Assembly: GCA_050954885.1 (NCBI GenBank)
Contig: JBPBPI010000133.1
Coordinates: 1-17,556, forward strand
DNA from: JBPBPI01 sp050954885
GTDB taxonomy: Bacteria > Pseudomonadota > Alphaproteobacteria > Caedimonadales > Caedimonadaceae
Direction: 5' to 3'
DNA: 17,556 nucleotides
Part shown: one piece after another, positions 1 through 9,125 of the stretch
Layout of the letters: each line of letters starts with the position of its first letter
Numbering within the stretch: position 1 is the first letter of the stretch
Made by a program: the position numbers and the translations under genes
Notes under the pieces: model-generated
The model's database searches: none
The model's input: only the letters and a program-made list of their open reading frames with translations
Told to the model about the DNA's origin: nothing

Positions 1-52
1 ACAAATACTCAACAACACGAGACCGTAAATCTGTACTATATCCGTAACTCAT
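1..52 (-). CDS. IS630-like transposase, N-terminal fragment (runs off the left edge)
   Basis: Reading the minus strand from 52 down gives ATG followed by 16 open codons to the window edge: MSYGYSTDLRSRVVEYL. This opening (Y-S-x-D-L-R-x-R-V-V) is typical of the helix-turn-helix start of IS630-family transposases, which cut and paste DNA at TA dinucleotides. Only 17 residues are visible, so the family call rests on this signature plus context: it starts about 40 bases inside a sequence that abruptly truncates the neighbouring transporter, and that sequence resembles one at the right edge of the window. Whether the rest of the gene is intact cannot be seen. A chance open frame is the alternative. 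Confidence 0.6.
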   Translation of the reverse strand, partial: MSYGYSTDLRSRVVEYL

Positions 53-95
53 CCCTATTTATAACATTGAGTAATTATATATGCAATCAGCTATA
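1..95 (-). mobile_element. End of an IS630-like insertion sequence (transposase 5' side)
   Basis: The KimA-like frame ends with TTA TAG at 96-91 (minus strand). From there inward the sequence is non-coding until the transposase ATG at 52. The first bases inward (TAGCTGATTG, then CATAT and TAATTAC) match, with small gaps, the sequence starting near 17463 on the plus strand at the other end of the window, as expected for the two terminal inverted repeats of one IS type. IS630 elements duplicate a target TA, and TA lies at the junction. The exact boundary within 91-97 cannot be fixed because both copies share ATTATAGCT there. The element continues off the left edge. Confidence 0.6.
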
Positions 96-1668
96 ATGAT
101 GCTCGATTAAAATTAGAAGTTGGGACGATTATTGTATGCGTGGTTGTTTGACAAAAACTTTGATGATGAGTTTGATTAAAATCAGATGTGATTTCCAACT
201 GAATCATGGTGCGGCAATAATGATGTCGAATCCACAGACAAATGCTGATCATAATGGGAATGGCAATTAAAATCAGGAAAGCACCTTCTTTAAATTTTGC
301 CTCAAAAGTTGTCATCAAAGCAATACCTGTTAAAACAGCACCAAAACCATTGATAAAACCTTTGATCGAAGGCTTAATATACCTGTATGGCGTATCTTTA
401 CCAGAGGTACGCCAATAGATCACCATGCCTGCTTGAGATAATGTAAAGGCTGAAAAAACACCAATGGCATACAAGGGAATTAATTGATGGGTATCTGCAT
501 TAAAAACAACAATGAGTGCCGCAGCAGTTAGCCCCAAAGCAATGACACCTTTGGAAAAAACCAATCGATCACCCACCGTATATAATTGTTTGGGCAACCA
601 TCCATCTCGTGCCAGCATCGCACTTAATTTGGGTGCTCCGGCAAAAGCTGTATTGGCTGCCAAAAATAAAATGAGTGTTGTTAAAATTTGAAATGAATCG
701 TGAAGAAATCCGACACCCAAAATTTTTCGTGTGATCTGAGACAGAAGACTTTCATTATTCAAAGGTGTGAGTCCTAGATTATAAGCAATAATTGTTACAC
801 TTAAGAACATAAAACCAAGAAGAAGACCTAGTGCAACCAGTATACGTTGAGCCACAATAGCATGGGGCTTACTTAACATTGATCCTGCATTGGCAATAGC
901 TTCAACCCCTGTCATGGCGGTACAGCCACCGGCAAAAGCACGCAGCACAATGGGGATGATGGCAAGATCTAATAAATAAAAATAACTATTTGATTTTGTT
1001 ATATGCTGCACTTCTTGAGTGTGATTCAATGGATGATCAAATCCTGAAAATAAACCTGTGAGACATAGTCCAATCATAAACGCAATAAAACTATAGACAA
1101 AGGGCGACACTAGTTTGGCAGACTCTTTTAAACCTCTTAAATTTATCCACGTTAATAATAAGACTCCCAACACTGACAAACGAACTTGATGCATCAAAAT
1201 CCAAGGATAGGACGATGCCAGTGCGCGAATGCCGGCTGTGACAGAGACAGAGACAGTTAAGGTATAATCAATTAACAACGAAGAAGACGCAACCAGCGAG
1301 GCTAAGCTCCCTAAATGATTTCGAGCAATGGTATAGGCGCCGCCGCCATCAGGGTAAGCTTGAATGGTTTGGATATAAGAAATAATTAAAGATGCCAGTA
1401 ATAAAACAATCATTAAGGCAATGGGAATAGACAGACCATACAAACTGGTCCCTGCCACAGACAGTGCGATCATGATTTCTTCACTGGCATAAGCCACCGA
1501 TGACAGCGCATCAAGGGCCAGTACCGGCAGGCCTAAGAAAAAACCCAGTGTTTCTTTATCTTGCGAGGATGTCTTGAGAGGATGACCAAATAAAATATGA
1601 CGAACCGTAGATCGAGGATCATCTTTAGATATGGCACGCATAAAGGCTTTATTTAGAGCTTTAAACAC
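91..1668 (-). pseudogene. KimA-like APC-family permease, C-terminus cut off by an IS
   Basis: A 525-residue polytopic inner-membrane protein of the APC superfamily, closest by eye to the KimA/YdaO potassium importers and related amino-acid permeases. Seen motifs: ALSSVAYASEE (substrate-binding helix 1), AYPDGGGAY, LLIDYTLTVSVSVTAG, GCTAMTGVEAIANA, AANTAFAGAPKLSAMLARDGWLP and HQLIPLYAIGVFSAFTLSQ, with about twelve hydrophobic segments. KimA proteins are about 600 residues and carry a cytosolic C-terminal region. Here the frame ends at IIVPTSNFNRASL, the point where that region should begin, and the stop codon is formed at the junction with the IS end. The transport core is complete, so partial activity is possible. 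The start is GTG (1668-1666) with a weak AGG eight bases upstream; an ATG ten codons in is the alternative. It is divergent from clpB. Substrate (K+ or an amino acid) is inferred. Confidence 0.8.
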
Positions 1669-1797
1669 TAGAAACCTGTAGAGTTTTTTTGTAATTTTTG
1701 TTAAATTTTAGAAAAGAAACTTAAAAACAAATTTTACTGTTTTCTTTCCAAATTTTTTAAAAGTGTAATTGAAATTCTTTTTTATTTCGAGGAAAAA
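1669..1797. promoter_or_regulatory. Divergent promoter region between the transporter gene and clpB
   Basis: This very AT-rich spacer must hold promoters for both divergent genes. clpB is usually a heat-shock (RpoH) target in Proteobacteria. A TTGAAA lies at 1769-1774, but no matching -10 fits before the start codon. I see no convincing sigma-70 or RpoH pair. The clpB ribosome-binding site AGGA (1790-1793) is clear. Confidence 0.3.
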
Positions 1798-4371
1798 ATG
1801 AATTTAGAAAAACATAGCGATAAAGTCAGAGAAATTTTGCAAAATGTGCAGATAAATGCTTTGGCGGCTGGTCATCAACGTTTGACGCCTGAACATATTT
1901 TGCAGGTCATGTTGTCAGATGCCAAAGGATCAATTGTCAGTTTATTATCATCTTTGGCAATTCCTTTAGAGACATTAAGATCAGACGTCCAAAAATCTTT
2001 AGATAAATTACCGAAGGTCGAAGGCCAAGGGGCTGGTCAAGTCTATTTAGCACCTGAGACTGCGCAACTTTTAGATCAAGCAGAAAAACTCTCTGATCAA
2101 GCCGGTGATCGTTTTGTCACCCTTGAGCGGTTGCTTGAAGCCATGGTCGCCAATTCCACGCAACCTATTTCAAAGATATTTAAATCTTTGGGCGTTACAT
2201 CTGCTCAAATTTCTCAAGCCATTGCCGAACGTCGCAAAGGACGCACAGCTGATTCGGCGTCTGCTGAAGATTCTTTTGAAGCCCTAAGACGCTATGCACG
2301 TGACATGACGTCTTTGGCACGTGAAGGCAAACTTGATCCAGTGATTGGACGGGACGAAGAAATTCGACGCACCATTCAAGTGTTATCACGACGTACCAAA
2401 AATAATCCTGTTTTAATTGGTGAACCGGGCGTTGGTAAAACAGCGATCATTGAAGGACTTGCCCAACGCATTGTTAAAGAAGACGTCCCAGAGTCCTTAA
2501 AAAACAAACAACTGATGGCACTAGATTTAGGGGCACTGATTGCAGGTGCCAAGTTTCGCGGTGAATTTGAAGAACGATTAAAAGCTGTTTTACATGAAAT
2601 TACATCGGCCACTGGTGAGATCATCCTCTTTATTGATGAGCTGCACACATTGGTGGGTGCCGGCAAAGCCGATGGGGCTATGGACGCCTCAAACATGTTG
2701 AAACCGGCTTTAGCCCGGGGGGAGCTTCACTGTGTTGGGGCCACAACATTGGATGAATATCGCAAATATATTGAAAAAGATGCCGCCCTCGCCCGACGGT
2801 TTCAATCGGTTTTTGTCTCAGAACCCACCGTCAGCGATACTATTTCAATTCTGCGAGGTCTTAAAGAAAAATACGAACTGCATCACGGCGTTCGCATTAC
2901 CGATCGCGCAATTGTCTCGGCCGCAACTCTGTCCAACAGGTATATCTCTGATCGTTTTTTGCCGGATAAAGCCATTGATTTGGTGGATGAAGCCGCTAGT
3001 CGATTGCGTATGGAAATTGATTCTAAACCAGAAGAAATTGACGAGTTAGACCGTCGCATCATTCAACTTAAAATTGAACGTGAAGCTCTTAAGCATGAAG
3101 ATAATCCAGATTCTTTAAAAAGATTGAACGACCTTGAACAAGAATTGGAAGAGTTAGAACGTAAATCTCAAATCTTGACCGAAGCTTGGCAAGGCGAGAA
3201 AGAAAAGTTGACGCACTCACAAAAGCTAAAGGAACAGTTGGATCAAGCACGTATTGAACTTGATATTGCCCAAAGGCAAGGCAATCTGGGTCGTGCCGGT
3301 GAATTGGCCTATGGTAAAATTCCAGAGCTTGAGAAAAAACTGACGGCGGCCGAAACCTCAAGCGATCAAACCATGGTGCGGGAAGAAGTGACTGAAGATG
3401 ATATTGCCGGCGTTGTCTCACGCTGGACTGGCATTCCTATGGACAAGATGTTAGAGGGCGAGCGCGAAAAATTGTTAAATATGGAAGAAGTTTTGGGCGG
3501 ACGTGTGGTCGGTCAAGAAAGCGCCATTCACGCCATCAGTAATGCAGTCAGACGTGCCCGTGCGGGTCTTCAAGATCAAAATCGCCCGATTGGGTCATTT
3601 TTGTTTTTGGGGCCAACCGGTGTAGGTAAAACAGAACTCACCAAGGCTCTGGCTGAATTTTTATTCAACGATGATAGTGCCCTGGTCCGTTTCGACATGT
3701 CCGAATATATGGAAAAACATGCGGTTGCCCGTATGATTGGCGCACCCCCTGGGTATGTGGGATATGAAGAAGGCGGCAGCCTTTCCGAAGCCGTGCGCCG
3801 TAGGCCGTATCAAGTTATTTTATTTGATGAAGTTGAAAAAGCCCATCCCGATATCTTTAATATTTTGTTACAAGTCTTAGACGATGGCAGGCTTACGGAT
3901 GGCCAAGGTCGAACTGTCGATTTTACCAATACCGTCATTATTATGACATCTAATTTAGGAAGCGAGTATTTAGCAAACCTTGAGCCAGGTCAGTCAGCTG
4001 AAATGGCACGTGATCAAGTTATGGAAGTTGTTCGGTCTTCTTTTCGACCTGAATTTTTAAATCGCATTGATGAGATTTTATTGTTTAATCGGTTGGCACT
4101 AGAAGACATGAACCGCATTGTTAAAATTCAGCTTAAAGGTCTCGAAAGGCTACTTGAAGACCGCCACATTCGCCTGATCATGGACGAAAGTGCTGAAATT
4201 TGGTTGGCGCAAAAAGGATACGATCCAATTTATGGCGCGCGTCCTTTAAAACGTACCTTGCAACGTGAACTTCAAAATCCCCTCGCCACCCTTATCTTAG
4301 AAGGTAAAGCTGGTGACGAAATTATCGTTTCAATTGAAGACAATCATTTAAATTTTCAAAATATAAAATGA
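1798..4371 (+). CDS. clpB: ATP-dependent chaperone ClpB (disaggregase)
   Basis: A full-length Hsp100 disaggregase of 857 residues, the same length as E. coli ClpB. It is a cytoplasmic hexamer that works with DnaK to pull polypeptides out of aggregates. In order: an N-terminal Clp_N domain (about 1-145), NBD1 with Walker A GEPGVGKT at 208-215 and the Walker B stretch ILFIDELHTLVGAG, the middle coiled-coil domain (about 405-525, rich in E/L/K/R) that docks DnaK, NBD2 with Walker A GPTGVGKT at 605-612 and Walker B ILFDEVEKAHPD, and the C-terminal oligomerisation domain with GARPLKRTLQ. The ATG follows an AGGA Shine-Dalgarno with good spacing. The internal GTG-type second start that yields short ClpB in E. 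coli was not assessed. No truncation or missing catalytic residue is seen. Confidence 0.98.
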   Translation: MNLEKHSDKVREILQNVQINALAAGHQRLTPEHILQVMLSDAKGSIVSLLSSLAIPLETLRSDVQKSLDKLPKVEGQGAGQVYLAPETAQLLDQAEKLSDQAGDRFVTLERLLEAMVANSTQPISKIFKSLGVTSAQISQAIAERRKGRTADSASAEDSFEALRRYARDMTSLAREGKLDPVIGRDEEIRRTIQVLSRRTKNNPVLIGEPGVGKTAIIEGLAQRIVKEDVPESLKNKQLMALDLGALIAGAKFRGEFEERLKAVLHEITSATGEIILFIDELHTLVGAGKADGAMDASNMLKPALARGELHCVGATTLDEYRKYIEKDAALARRFQSVFVSEPTVSDTISILRGLKEKYELHHGVRITDRAIVSAATLSNRYISDRFLPDKAIDLVDEAASRLRMEIDSKPEEIDELDRRIIQLKIEREALKHEDNPDSLKRLNDLEQELEELERKSQILTEAWQGEKEKLTHSQKLKEQLDQARIELDIAQRQGNLGRAGELAYGKIPELEKKLTAAETSSDQTMVREEVTEDDIAGVVSRWTGIPMDKMLEGEREKLLNMEEVLGGRVVGQESAIHAISNAVRRARAGLQDQNRPIGSFLFLGPTGVGKTELTKALAEFLFNDDSALVRFDMSEYMEKHAVARMIGAPPGYVGYEEGGSLSEAVRRRPYQVILFDEVEKAHPDIFNILLQVLDDGRLTDGQGRTVDFTNTVIIMTSNLGSEYLANLEPGQSAEMARDQVMEVVRSSFRPEFLNRIDEILLFNRLALEDMNRIVKIQLKGLERLLEDRHIRLIMDESAEIWLAQKGYDPIYGARPLKRTLQRELQNPLATLILEGKAGDEIIVSIEDNHLNFQNIK

Positions 4372-4391
4372 AGTGATAAAGATTACGACTA

Positions 4392-4420
4392 TTGACAAAA
4401 ATTAGAAATATTACTGTAAA
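4392..4420 (+). promoter_or_regulatory. Candidate sigma-70 promoter of the DUF3857 gene
   Basis: A perfect TTGACA at 4392-4397, a 17-base spacer and TGTAAA (4/6 to TATAAT) at 4415-4420 lie in the AT-rich spacer after clpB. This would place transcription start near 4427, giving an untranslated leader of about 80-95 bases. In AT-rich DNA such matches arise by chance, so this is only a candidate. Confidence 0.4.
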
Positions 4421-4508
4421 AATATAATTTTTATTTTTAAAAAAAATCTTTAATTATATTAATGACTATGCTAATAGCTCAAATGTATTATCATAATAAC
4501 TATGCGTT

Positions 4509-6554
4509 TTGGAACTAATATTGTTAAAAAATTATACTGTTGAGCCTAAAGATCACATCTATATCACAGAAATTCCTGCTTGGGTTAAGGTTCATCCTTT
4601 GCCTAAATATGATTCAGATGATCCTTATCTGGTTAATTTTACCTCTGGTTTTGTCTCTCTTCTTGTCAGTAAACAAGTCAATCTATGCGAAGATAACAAA
4701 ATATTTTTTTCTCAAACAGCTTATAAAATTAACAATCGACAAGTTCTTAATTCACTTAATGACATCGATATTGATTACAATCCTCAATACACGCAAGGTA
4801 TAAATTTTCATTACATCAGAATTATAAGAAATAATGAGATTATCGATGCTTTAGATATTTCAAGAATGCACATTATGCGTCGAGAAAAAGATTTAGAAAA
4901 CAAAATTATCACAGGACTATTAACGTGTCATTATGTAATTCCAGGTTTAAAAGTCGGTGATATCATTGATTATGCTTATTCAATGGAAGTGACAAATCCA
5001 TCTTTTGAAATGGAAAATTATTCAATAAATGTATTATTCGATTCCACAAAATTTCAAACACTTTATACATTTTTAGATGATTATAGACTTCTATGGCCAC
5101 CCAAGCGAGAATATTTTGTAAAAAATTTACCTAATTTCCCATTAAAAGTTATAAAACAAGGAGATGCCATCAGTTTTGAAATTCAATTTAAATGTCCTAC
5201 TGTTACTGTATATCAAGAAAATGTCCCTTCTTCCTATATCGAAAAGAATCAATTTTTTTCAATCTCTTCAGAGGAAAATTGGACTAGAATTGCACAATTA
5301 AGAGAAAAGTATTACAAAGTACCAAGTCAATTTTCAGATAATTTGAATGAATATATTGAGATACTTAATTCCAAAAATTACGAGCCACATCAACTGGTTA
5401 CCGAAGTTTTAGATTTTTGTGCCAATGAAATTATCTATACGTCTAATTCTGAGCTTTTATTTTCAAATATTCCAGATGATCCCTCTATTGTTTACGAACG
5501 GAGATACGGTGATTGTAAAGATAAGTGTTTTTTATGCATCAGTATTTTAAAGTCTTTAGGAATTGAAGCTTATGTAGCGGTTGTCAATACTGATGCTTTT
5601 CAAGCATTAGATGCTTTTGCACCAAATCCCAATGCCTTTAATCATGTGGTCGTGTGCGTATTTCTCAAAGGTGAAAATTTTTGGCTAGATCCTACAATTC
5701 CTTATCAAGGGAAAAGTTTGAAAAATGGCTTTAAAATGCCTTTTATGCAAGCCCTTATTTTTAAAGGAGAACAGTCAGAGTTAATAAATTACGAATGTAT
5801 GCCTCTAGAAAATCCAGAAGCTGTTATTGAAGAAAATTTTGATTTTACAGATCCCGCTAAAATTATTTATTCTATTTCTACTTTATATCGATATAATTTA
5901 GCACAAAAAGTTAGAAGTTCTTATATAACTTTAGGTGATAAAGAATCAAGTGAACATTGTCTTTCCTTTATCCAAAAATACTATCCTTCAGCCCAACTTT
6001 ATAAAGATTTATCTACCAAAGACAATTATGACGATAATGAAATATTGATGATAGAAAGCTATATCATTGAAAATATTTATGAAAAATATCAAGATAATAA
6101 TTTATATGCGCGGACTTTTTTTACAGAAATCGATCGTTTTCTAAGACCTTTTAAAGATGATGAAGGCTATATTAGAGAAAATCCTTTGACCATTACTTTT
6201 CCTGAGCATATCAAATGCACACAAAATTATATTTTTGAAAATAAAATTGATCTGCCAAAAAACTTTTTTCTTGAAAATTCTTTCTTTTGTTTTCGTAAAG
6301 ATGTAACCGAAACAGCCACAGGATTTAAAATAGATTTTATGTTTATGAGTCTTAAATCTGATGTTGACGCCAAGTTTTACAATCAATATACCGAAAATGT
6401 AAATAAAGTTATCATCGAAACTTATGAAATCTTGCCTCACCCTACTCTAGTAGAAAAAAAGGTGAGGAAAGGCAAAAAATTATTACAAAATGCCTTTTAT
6501 TGGTTATTAATTTTCACAATTGTCTCTATTGTAAGATCTTGGATAAAAGGATGA
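4509..6554 (+). CDS. DUF3857 / transglutaminase-like domain protein
   Basis: A 681-residue protein with the DUF3857 + transglutaminase-core architecture. The N-terminal beta-rich DUF3857 region (about 1-230) precedes a papain-like core with an apparently intact triad: Cys336 in RRYGDCKDK, His379 in FNHVVV and Asp394 in FWLDPT. One C-terminal hydrophobic helix (AFYWLLIFTIVSIVRSWIKG) may anchor it in a membrane. Family members are uncharacterised cysteine peptidases or amidases; the substrate is unknown. Unlike many homologues, no N-terminal signal peptide is visible. No ATG is in frame near the start. TTG 4509 is the outermost start; TTG 4521 is better placed, seven bases after GGA (4511-4513), and would give 677 residues starting at the LKNYTVEPKD segment. 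Base composition is visibly more AT-rich than clpB and miaB, suggesting relaxed selection or transfer. Confidence 0.85.
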   Translation: MELILLKNYTVEPKDHIYITEIPAWVKVHPLPKYDSDDPYLVNFTSGFVSLLVSKQVNLCEDNKIFFSQTAYKINNRQVLNSLNDIDIDYNPQYTQGINFHYIRIIRNNEIIDALDISRMHIMRREKDLENKIITGLLTCHYVIPGLKVGDIIDYAYSMEVTNPSFEMENYSINVLFDSTKFQTLYTFLDDYRLLWPPKREYFVKNLPNFPLKVIKQGDAISFEIQFKCPTVTVYQENVPSSYIEKNQFFSISSEENWTRIAQLREKYYKVPSQFSDNLNEYIEILNSKNYEPHQLVTEVLDFCANEIIYTSNSELLFSNIPDDPSIVYERRYGDCKDKCFLCISILKSLGIEAYVAVVNTDAFQALDAFAPNPNAFNHVVVCVFLKGENFWLDPTIPYQGKSLKNGFKMPFMQALIFKGEQSELINYECMPLENPEAVIEENFDFTDPAKIIYSISTLYRYNLAQKVRSSYITLGDKESSEHCLSFIQKYYPSAQLYKDLSTKDNYDDNEILMIESYIIENIYEKYQDNNLYARTFFTEIDRFLRPFKDDEGYIRENPLTITFPEHIKCTQNYIFENKIDLPKNFFLENSFFCFRKDVTETATGFKIDFMFMSLKSDVDAKFYNQYTENVNKVIIETYEILPHPTLVEKKVRKGKKLLQNAFYWLLIFTIVSIVRSWIKG

Positions 6555-6669
6555 TCTTGACATATTTAAATTATTGTTTGACATAAAAATATTTTTTACA
6601 AAAACAACTCATTTTTAGGTTCCGATTTTTGGTAAAAAAAGGTATATCATATTTTCATGAAATTATTCC

Positions 6670-6675
6670 AAGGAG
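6670..6675 (+). promoter_or_regulatory. Shine-Dalgarno that fixes the TTG start of miaB
   Basis: AAGGAG lies nine bases before TTG 6685. The MiaB N-terminus aligns with the family from this codon on, and there is no nearby in-frame ATG upstream, so the TTG start is well supported. Confidence 0.75.
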
Positions 6676-6684
6676 CCTTTTGAG

Positions 6685-8142
6685 TTGAAAACAGTCTATA
6701 TCAAAAGTTATGGCTGTCAAATGAACGTCTACGATTCTGAACGTATGGCGGATATTTTATCTCCTTTGGGATACAAAACCACGACTGAGCCTGCTTTGGC
6801 AGATCTTGTGATTCTTAATACTTGTCATATACGCGAAAAGGCTACTGAGAAAGTGTATTCAGATTTGGGTCGTATCAAAGAAATTAAAGATGAAAAGACG
6901 GCTTTAGGACAAGCTATGATGATTGCGGTCGCTGGATGCACCGCCCAAGCCGAGGGCGAAGAAATTTTAAAGCGTACCCCTTATGTCGACATGGTGTTTG
7001 GCCCCCAGACCTATCATCAATTGCCTCAAATGTTGGCCGAAGTTGAACGCAAAAGATCTCATGTCAAAGGACCCGGACGCGGTGTCTTAAATGTTGATTT
7101 TCCAGAAGATGATAAGTTCGATCATCTGCCTGAGCTGAGCAATCCTCAAGGTGTGACTGCTTTTTTGACCATTCAAGAAGGGTGTGATCATTTTTGTCAT
7201 TTTTGTGTGGTGCCGTATACACGAGGCGCTGAATTTTCACGTCCTGCAGCGTCTGTGATCAAAGATGCCCATGTGTTGGTATCAAAAGGCGTTAAAGAAA
7301 TCACACTTTTGGGTCAAAATGTCAATGCCTACCATGGTAAATCGCCTTTTGATCAAACCAGTTGGAGTTTAGGCCGTCTTATTGAAAATTTATCAAAAAT
7401 CGAAGGCCTTGAGCGTTTAAGATATACAACGTCGCATCCGGGCAATGTCGATCAAGAGTTAATCGATGCCCATCGCACGATCGATAAATTAATGCCATAT
7501 CTACATTTGCCAGTTCAATCAGGATCTGACAAAATTTTAAAAGCAATGAATCGGAAACACACGGTTGCTGAGTACAAAATAATTCTTGAAAAATTTCGTG
7601 CGGCACGTCCCAATATCGTTCTCTCAAGTGATTTTATTGTGGGATATCCAGGTGAGACCGAGGAAGATTTTCAATTAACGTTGAATTTGATTGAAGACGT
7701 TAAGTTCGCTCAAGCCTATTCCTTCAAATATAGCCCGCGTCCCGGTACACCGGCTGCCACTCTCGAACGTCAAGTGCCGGAAGATATCAAAGCTGAGCGC
7801 CTTGAGCGTCTACAAGTTTTGATGAAATCTCAGCAAATGGCTTTCAATCAACAAATGATTGGTCAAACGTTGACTGTACTTTGGGAACGTAAAGGACGTC
7901 ATCCTGGACAATTAATCGGCCGTAGTCCCTATTTGCAATCGGTTCACACTTATGGTGATGAAAGTCTAATGGGCACCTTTTCAGAGGTTATGATTACTCA
8001 AGCTACTTTAAACAGTTTAACCGGCACCCTCGTGCAAGATTCTTTTGATAAAATACAAAATTATGTGCAAAATCCAAAAATATTAGATATAAATTCCCAA
8101 CAAAGTGATCAATTAAGAAATTCACAAAGGATAATACTTTAA
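6685..8142 (+). CDS. miaB: tRNA-2-methylthio-N6-dimethylallyladenosine synthase MiaB
   Basis: A 485-residue radical-SAM methylthiotransferase that converts i6A37 to ms2i6A37 in tRNAs reading UNN codons. The N-terminal UPF0004 domain shows the three cysteines for the auxiliary [4Fe-4S] cluster: Cys11 (YGCQMN), Cys47 (LNTCHIRE) and Cys85 (AGCTAQ). The radical-SAM motif is Cys167-x3-Cys171-x2-Cys174 in EGCDHFCHFCVVPYTRG. The QNVNAY and HLPVQSGSDKIL motifs follow, and a C-terminal TRAM domain (about 385-450) binds tRNA. The start is TTG behind a strong AAGGAG. The stop TAA (8140-8142) overlaps the ATG of phoH by one base, so the two are translationally coupled. It is the first gene of the miaB-phoH-ybeY-corC-lnt block. 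The tail after the TRAM domain (about 35 residues) looks unconserved. Confidence 0.97.
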   Translation: MKTVYIKSYGCQMNVYDSERMADILSPLGYKTTTEPALADLVILNTCHIREKATEKVYSDLGRIKEIKDEKTALGQAMMIAVAGCTAQAEGEEILKRTPYVDMVFGPQTYHQLPQMLAEVERKRSHVKGPGRGVLNVDFPEDDKFDHLPELSNPQGVTAFLTIQEGCDHFCHFCVVPYTRGAEFSRPAASVIKDAHVLVSKGVKEITLLGQNVNAYHGKSPFDQTSWSLGRLIENLSKIEGLERLRYTTSHPGNVDQELIDAHRTIDKLMPYLHLPVQSGSDKILKAMNRKHTVAEYKIILEKFRAARPNIVLSSDFIVGYPGETEEDFQLTLNLIEDVKFAQAYSFKYSPRPGTPAATLERQVPEDIKAERLERLQVLMKSQQMAFNQQMIGQTLTVLWERKGRHPGQLIGRSPYLQSVHTYGDESLMGTFSEVMITQATLNSLTGTLVQDSFDKIQNYVQNPKILDINSQQSDQLRNSQRIIL

Positions 8143-9125
8143 TGCCCAACAAAAATGGATCTGACCTGGTTTTTGAATTTGATGATAATCGCCTTTTGCC
8201 CTTAATCTTTGGGGAACGCGATCAACATTTAATCATGATTGAAAATCATTTTAATGTCGTCATCAGCGCGCGCGGCAATAAAATTACGATTATTGGCCAT
8301 ACGTCTCAGGCCGAGATGGCACGTTTGGTCTTGGAACAACTTTACACGCGTCTTAAAAACAAAGAAGAAATTGGCAAGGCAGACGTTGAAACTGCTTTAA
8401 GGCATGAAAATAGCTTGCATGATCGCTCACTTCCCTCTTTTGATGCCAATGTTAAAGTCGTCATTCCTGCCAGAGGGCGTGTGATTTCTCCACGTACGGC
8501 AGGCCAAAGTCATTATATTGAATTAATGCAAAAACATGATTTAGTCTTTGGTGTGGGTCCTGCTGGCACTGGAAAAACCTATTTGGCAGTGGCGCGTGCG
8601 GTGGCCTCTCTTATTTCTGGTCAAGTTAGTCGTATTATTTTATGTCGTCCCGCCGTTGAGGCCGGCGAAAAACTGGGATTTTTACCAGGTGATTTTAAAG
8701 AAAAAGTTGATCCCTATCTGCGGCCGCTTTTTGATGCTTTACACGATATGCTGCCCTCTGAACAAATTACCAAACGCTTAAGCAATAATGAAATTGAGAT
8801 TGCGCCTTTGGCCTTCATGCGGGGACGTACATTGACCAAATCTTTTGTGATTTTGGATGAAGCTCAAAATACCACGATTATGCAAATGAAAATGTTTTTA
8901 ACCCGTTTGGGTGAAGGCTCTCGCATGGTAATCACCGGCGATCCGACGCAAGTTGACTTACCAAACTCAACACCGTCCGGACTGTCTCATGCCCTTCAAA
9001 TTTTAAAATTTGTGAAAGAAATTGGTTTTACCTATTTTACGGATCAAGATATTGTTCGCCATCCTTTGGTCACCCGTATTGTTCAAGCTTATGAACATCA
9101 AGATGATGGCAGCCGTGCATCCTAA
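8142..9125 (+). CDS. ybeZ: PhoH family protein (YbeZ-type ATPase)
   Basis: A 327-residue cytoplasmic PhoH/YbeZ protein. After an N-terminal KH-like region (about 15-75, with HFNVVISARGNKITIIG), the P-loop domain carries Walker A GPAGTGKT at 139-146 and Walker B VILDEAQN at 236-243, with the RxxITGDPTQ sensor region after it. YbeZ is known to bind the endoribonuclease YbeY, encoded next, and is linked to rRNA maturation; the exact reaction is not settled. The ATG overlaps the miaB stop (TAATG), and the 3' end overlaps ybeY. Length and motifs are normal. The gene is often labelled phoH, although the phosphate-starvation role belongs to a different E. coli paralogue. Confidence 0.95.
   Translation: MPNKNGSDLVFEFDDNRLLPLIFGERDQHLIMIENHFNVVISARGNKITIIGHTSQAEMARLVLEQLYTRLKNKEEIGKADVETALRHENSLHDRSLPSFDANVKVVIPARGRVISPRTAGQSHYIELMQKHDLVFGVGPAGTGKTYLAVARAVASLISGQVSRIILCRPAVEAGEKLGFLPGDFKEKVDPYLRPLFDALHDMLPSEQITKRLSNNEIEIAPLAFMRGRTLTKSFVILDEAQNTTIMQMKMFLTRLGEGSRMVITGDPTQVDLPNSTPSGLSHALQILKFVKEIGFTYFTDQDIVRHPLVTRIVQAYEHQDDGSRAS

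Noticed and set aside
2105..3421. Several 60-110 codon frames on both strands within clpB
   Set aside because: All overlap the well-supported clpB gene and show no protein family features.
6557..6590. Two TTGACA boxes upstream of miaB as its promoter
   Set aside because: Neither has a -10 at 16-18 bases; the best match (CATAAA) needs a 19-base spacer. A promoter surely lies in 6555-6684 but I cannot place it.
9022..9102. Longer YbeY beginning at 9022
   Set aside because: The extension lies inside phoH in a shifted frame and does not resemble YbeY N-termini.
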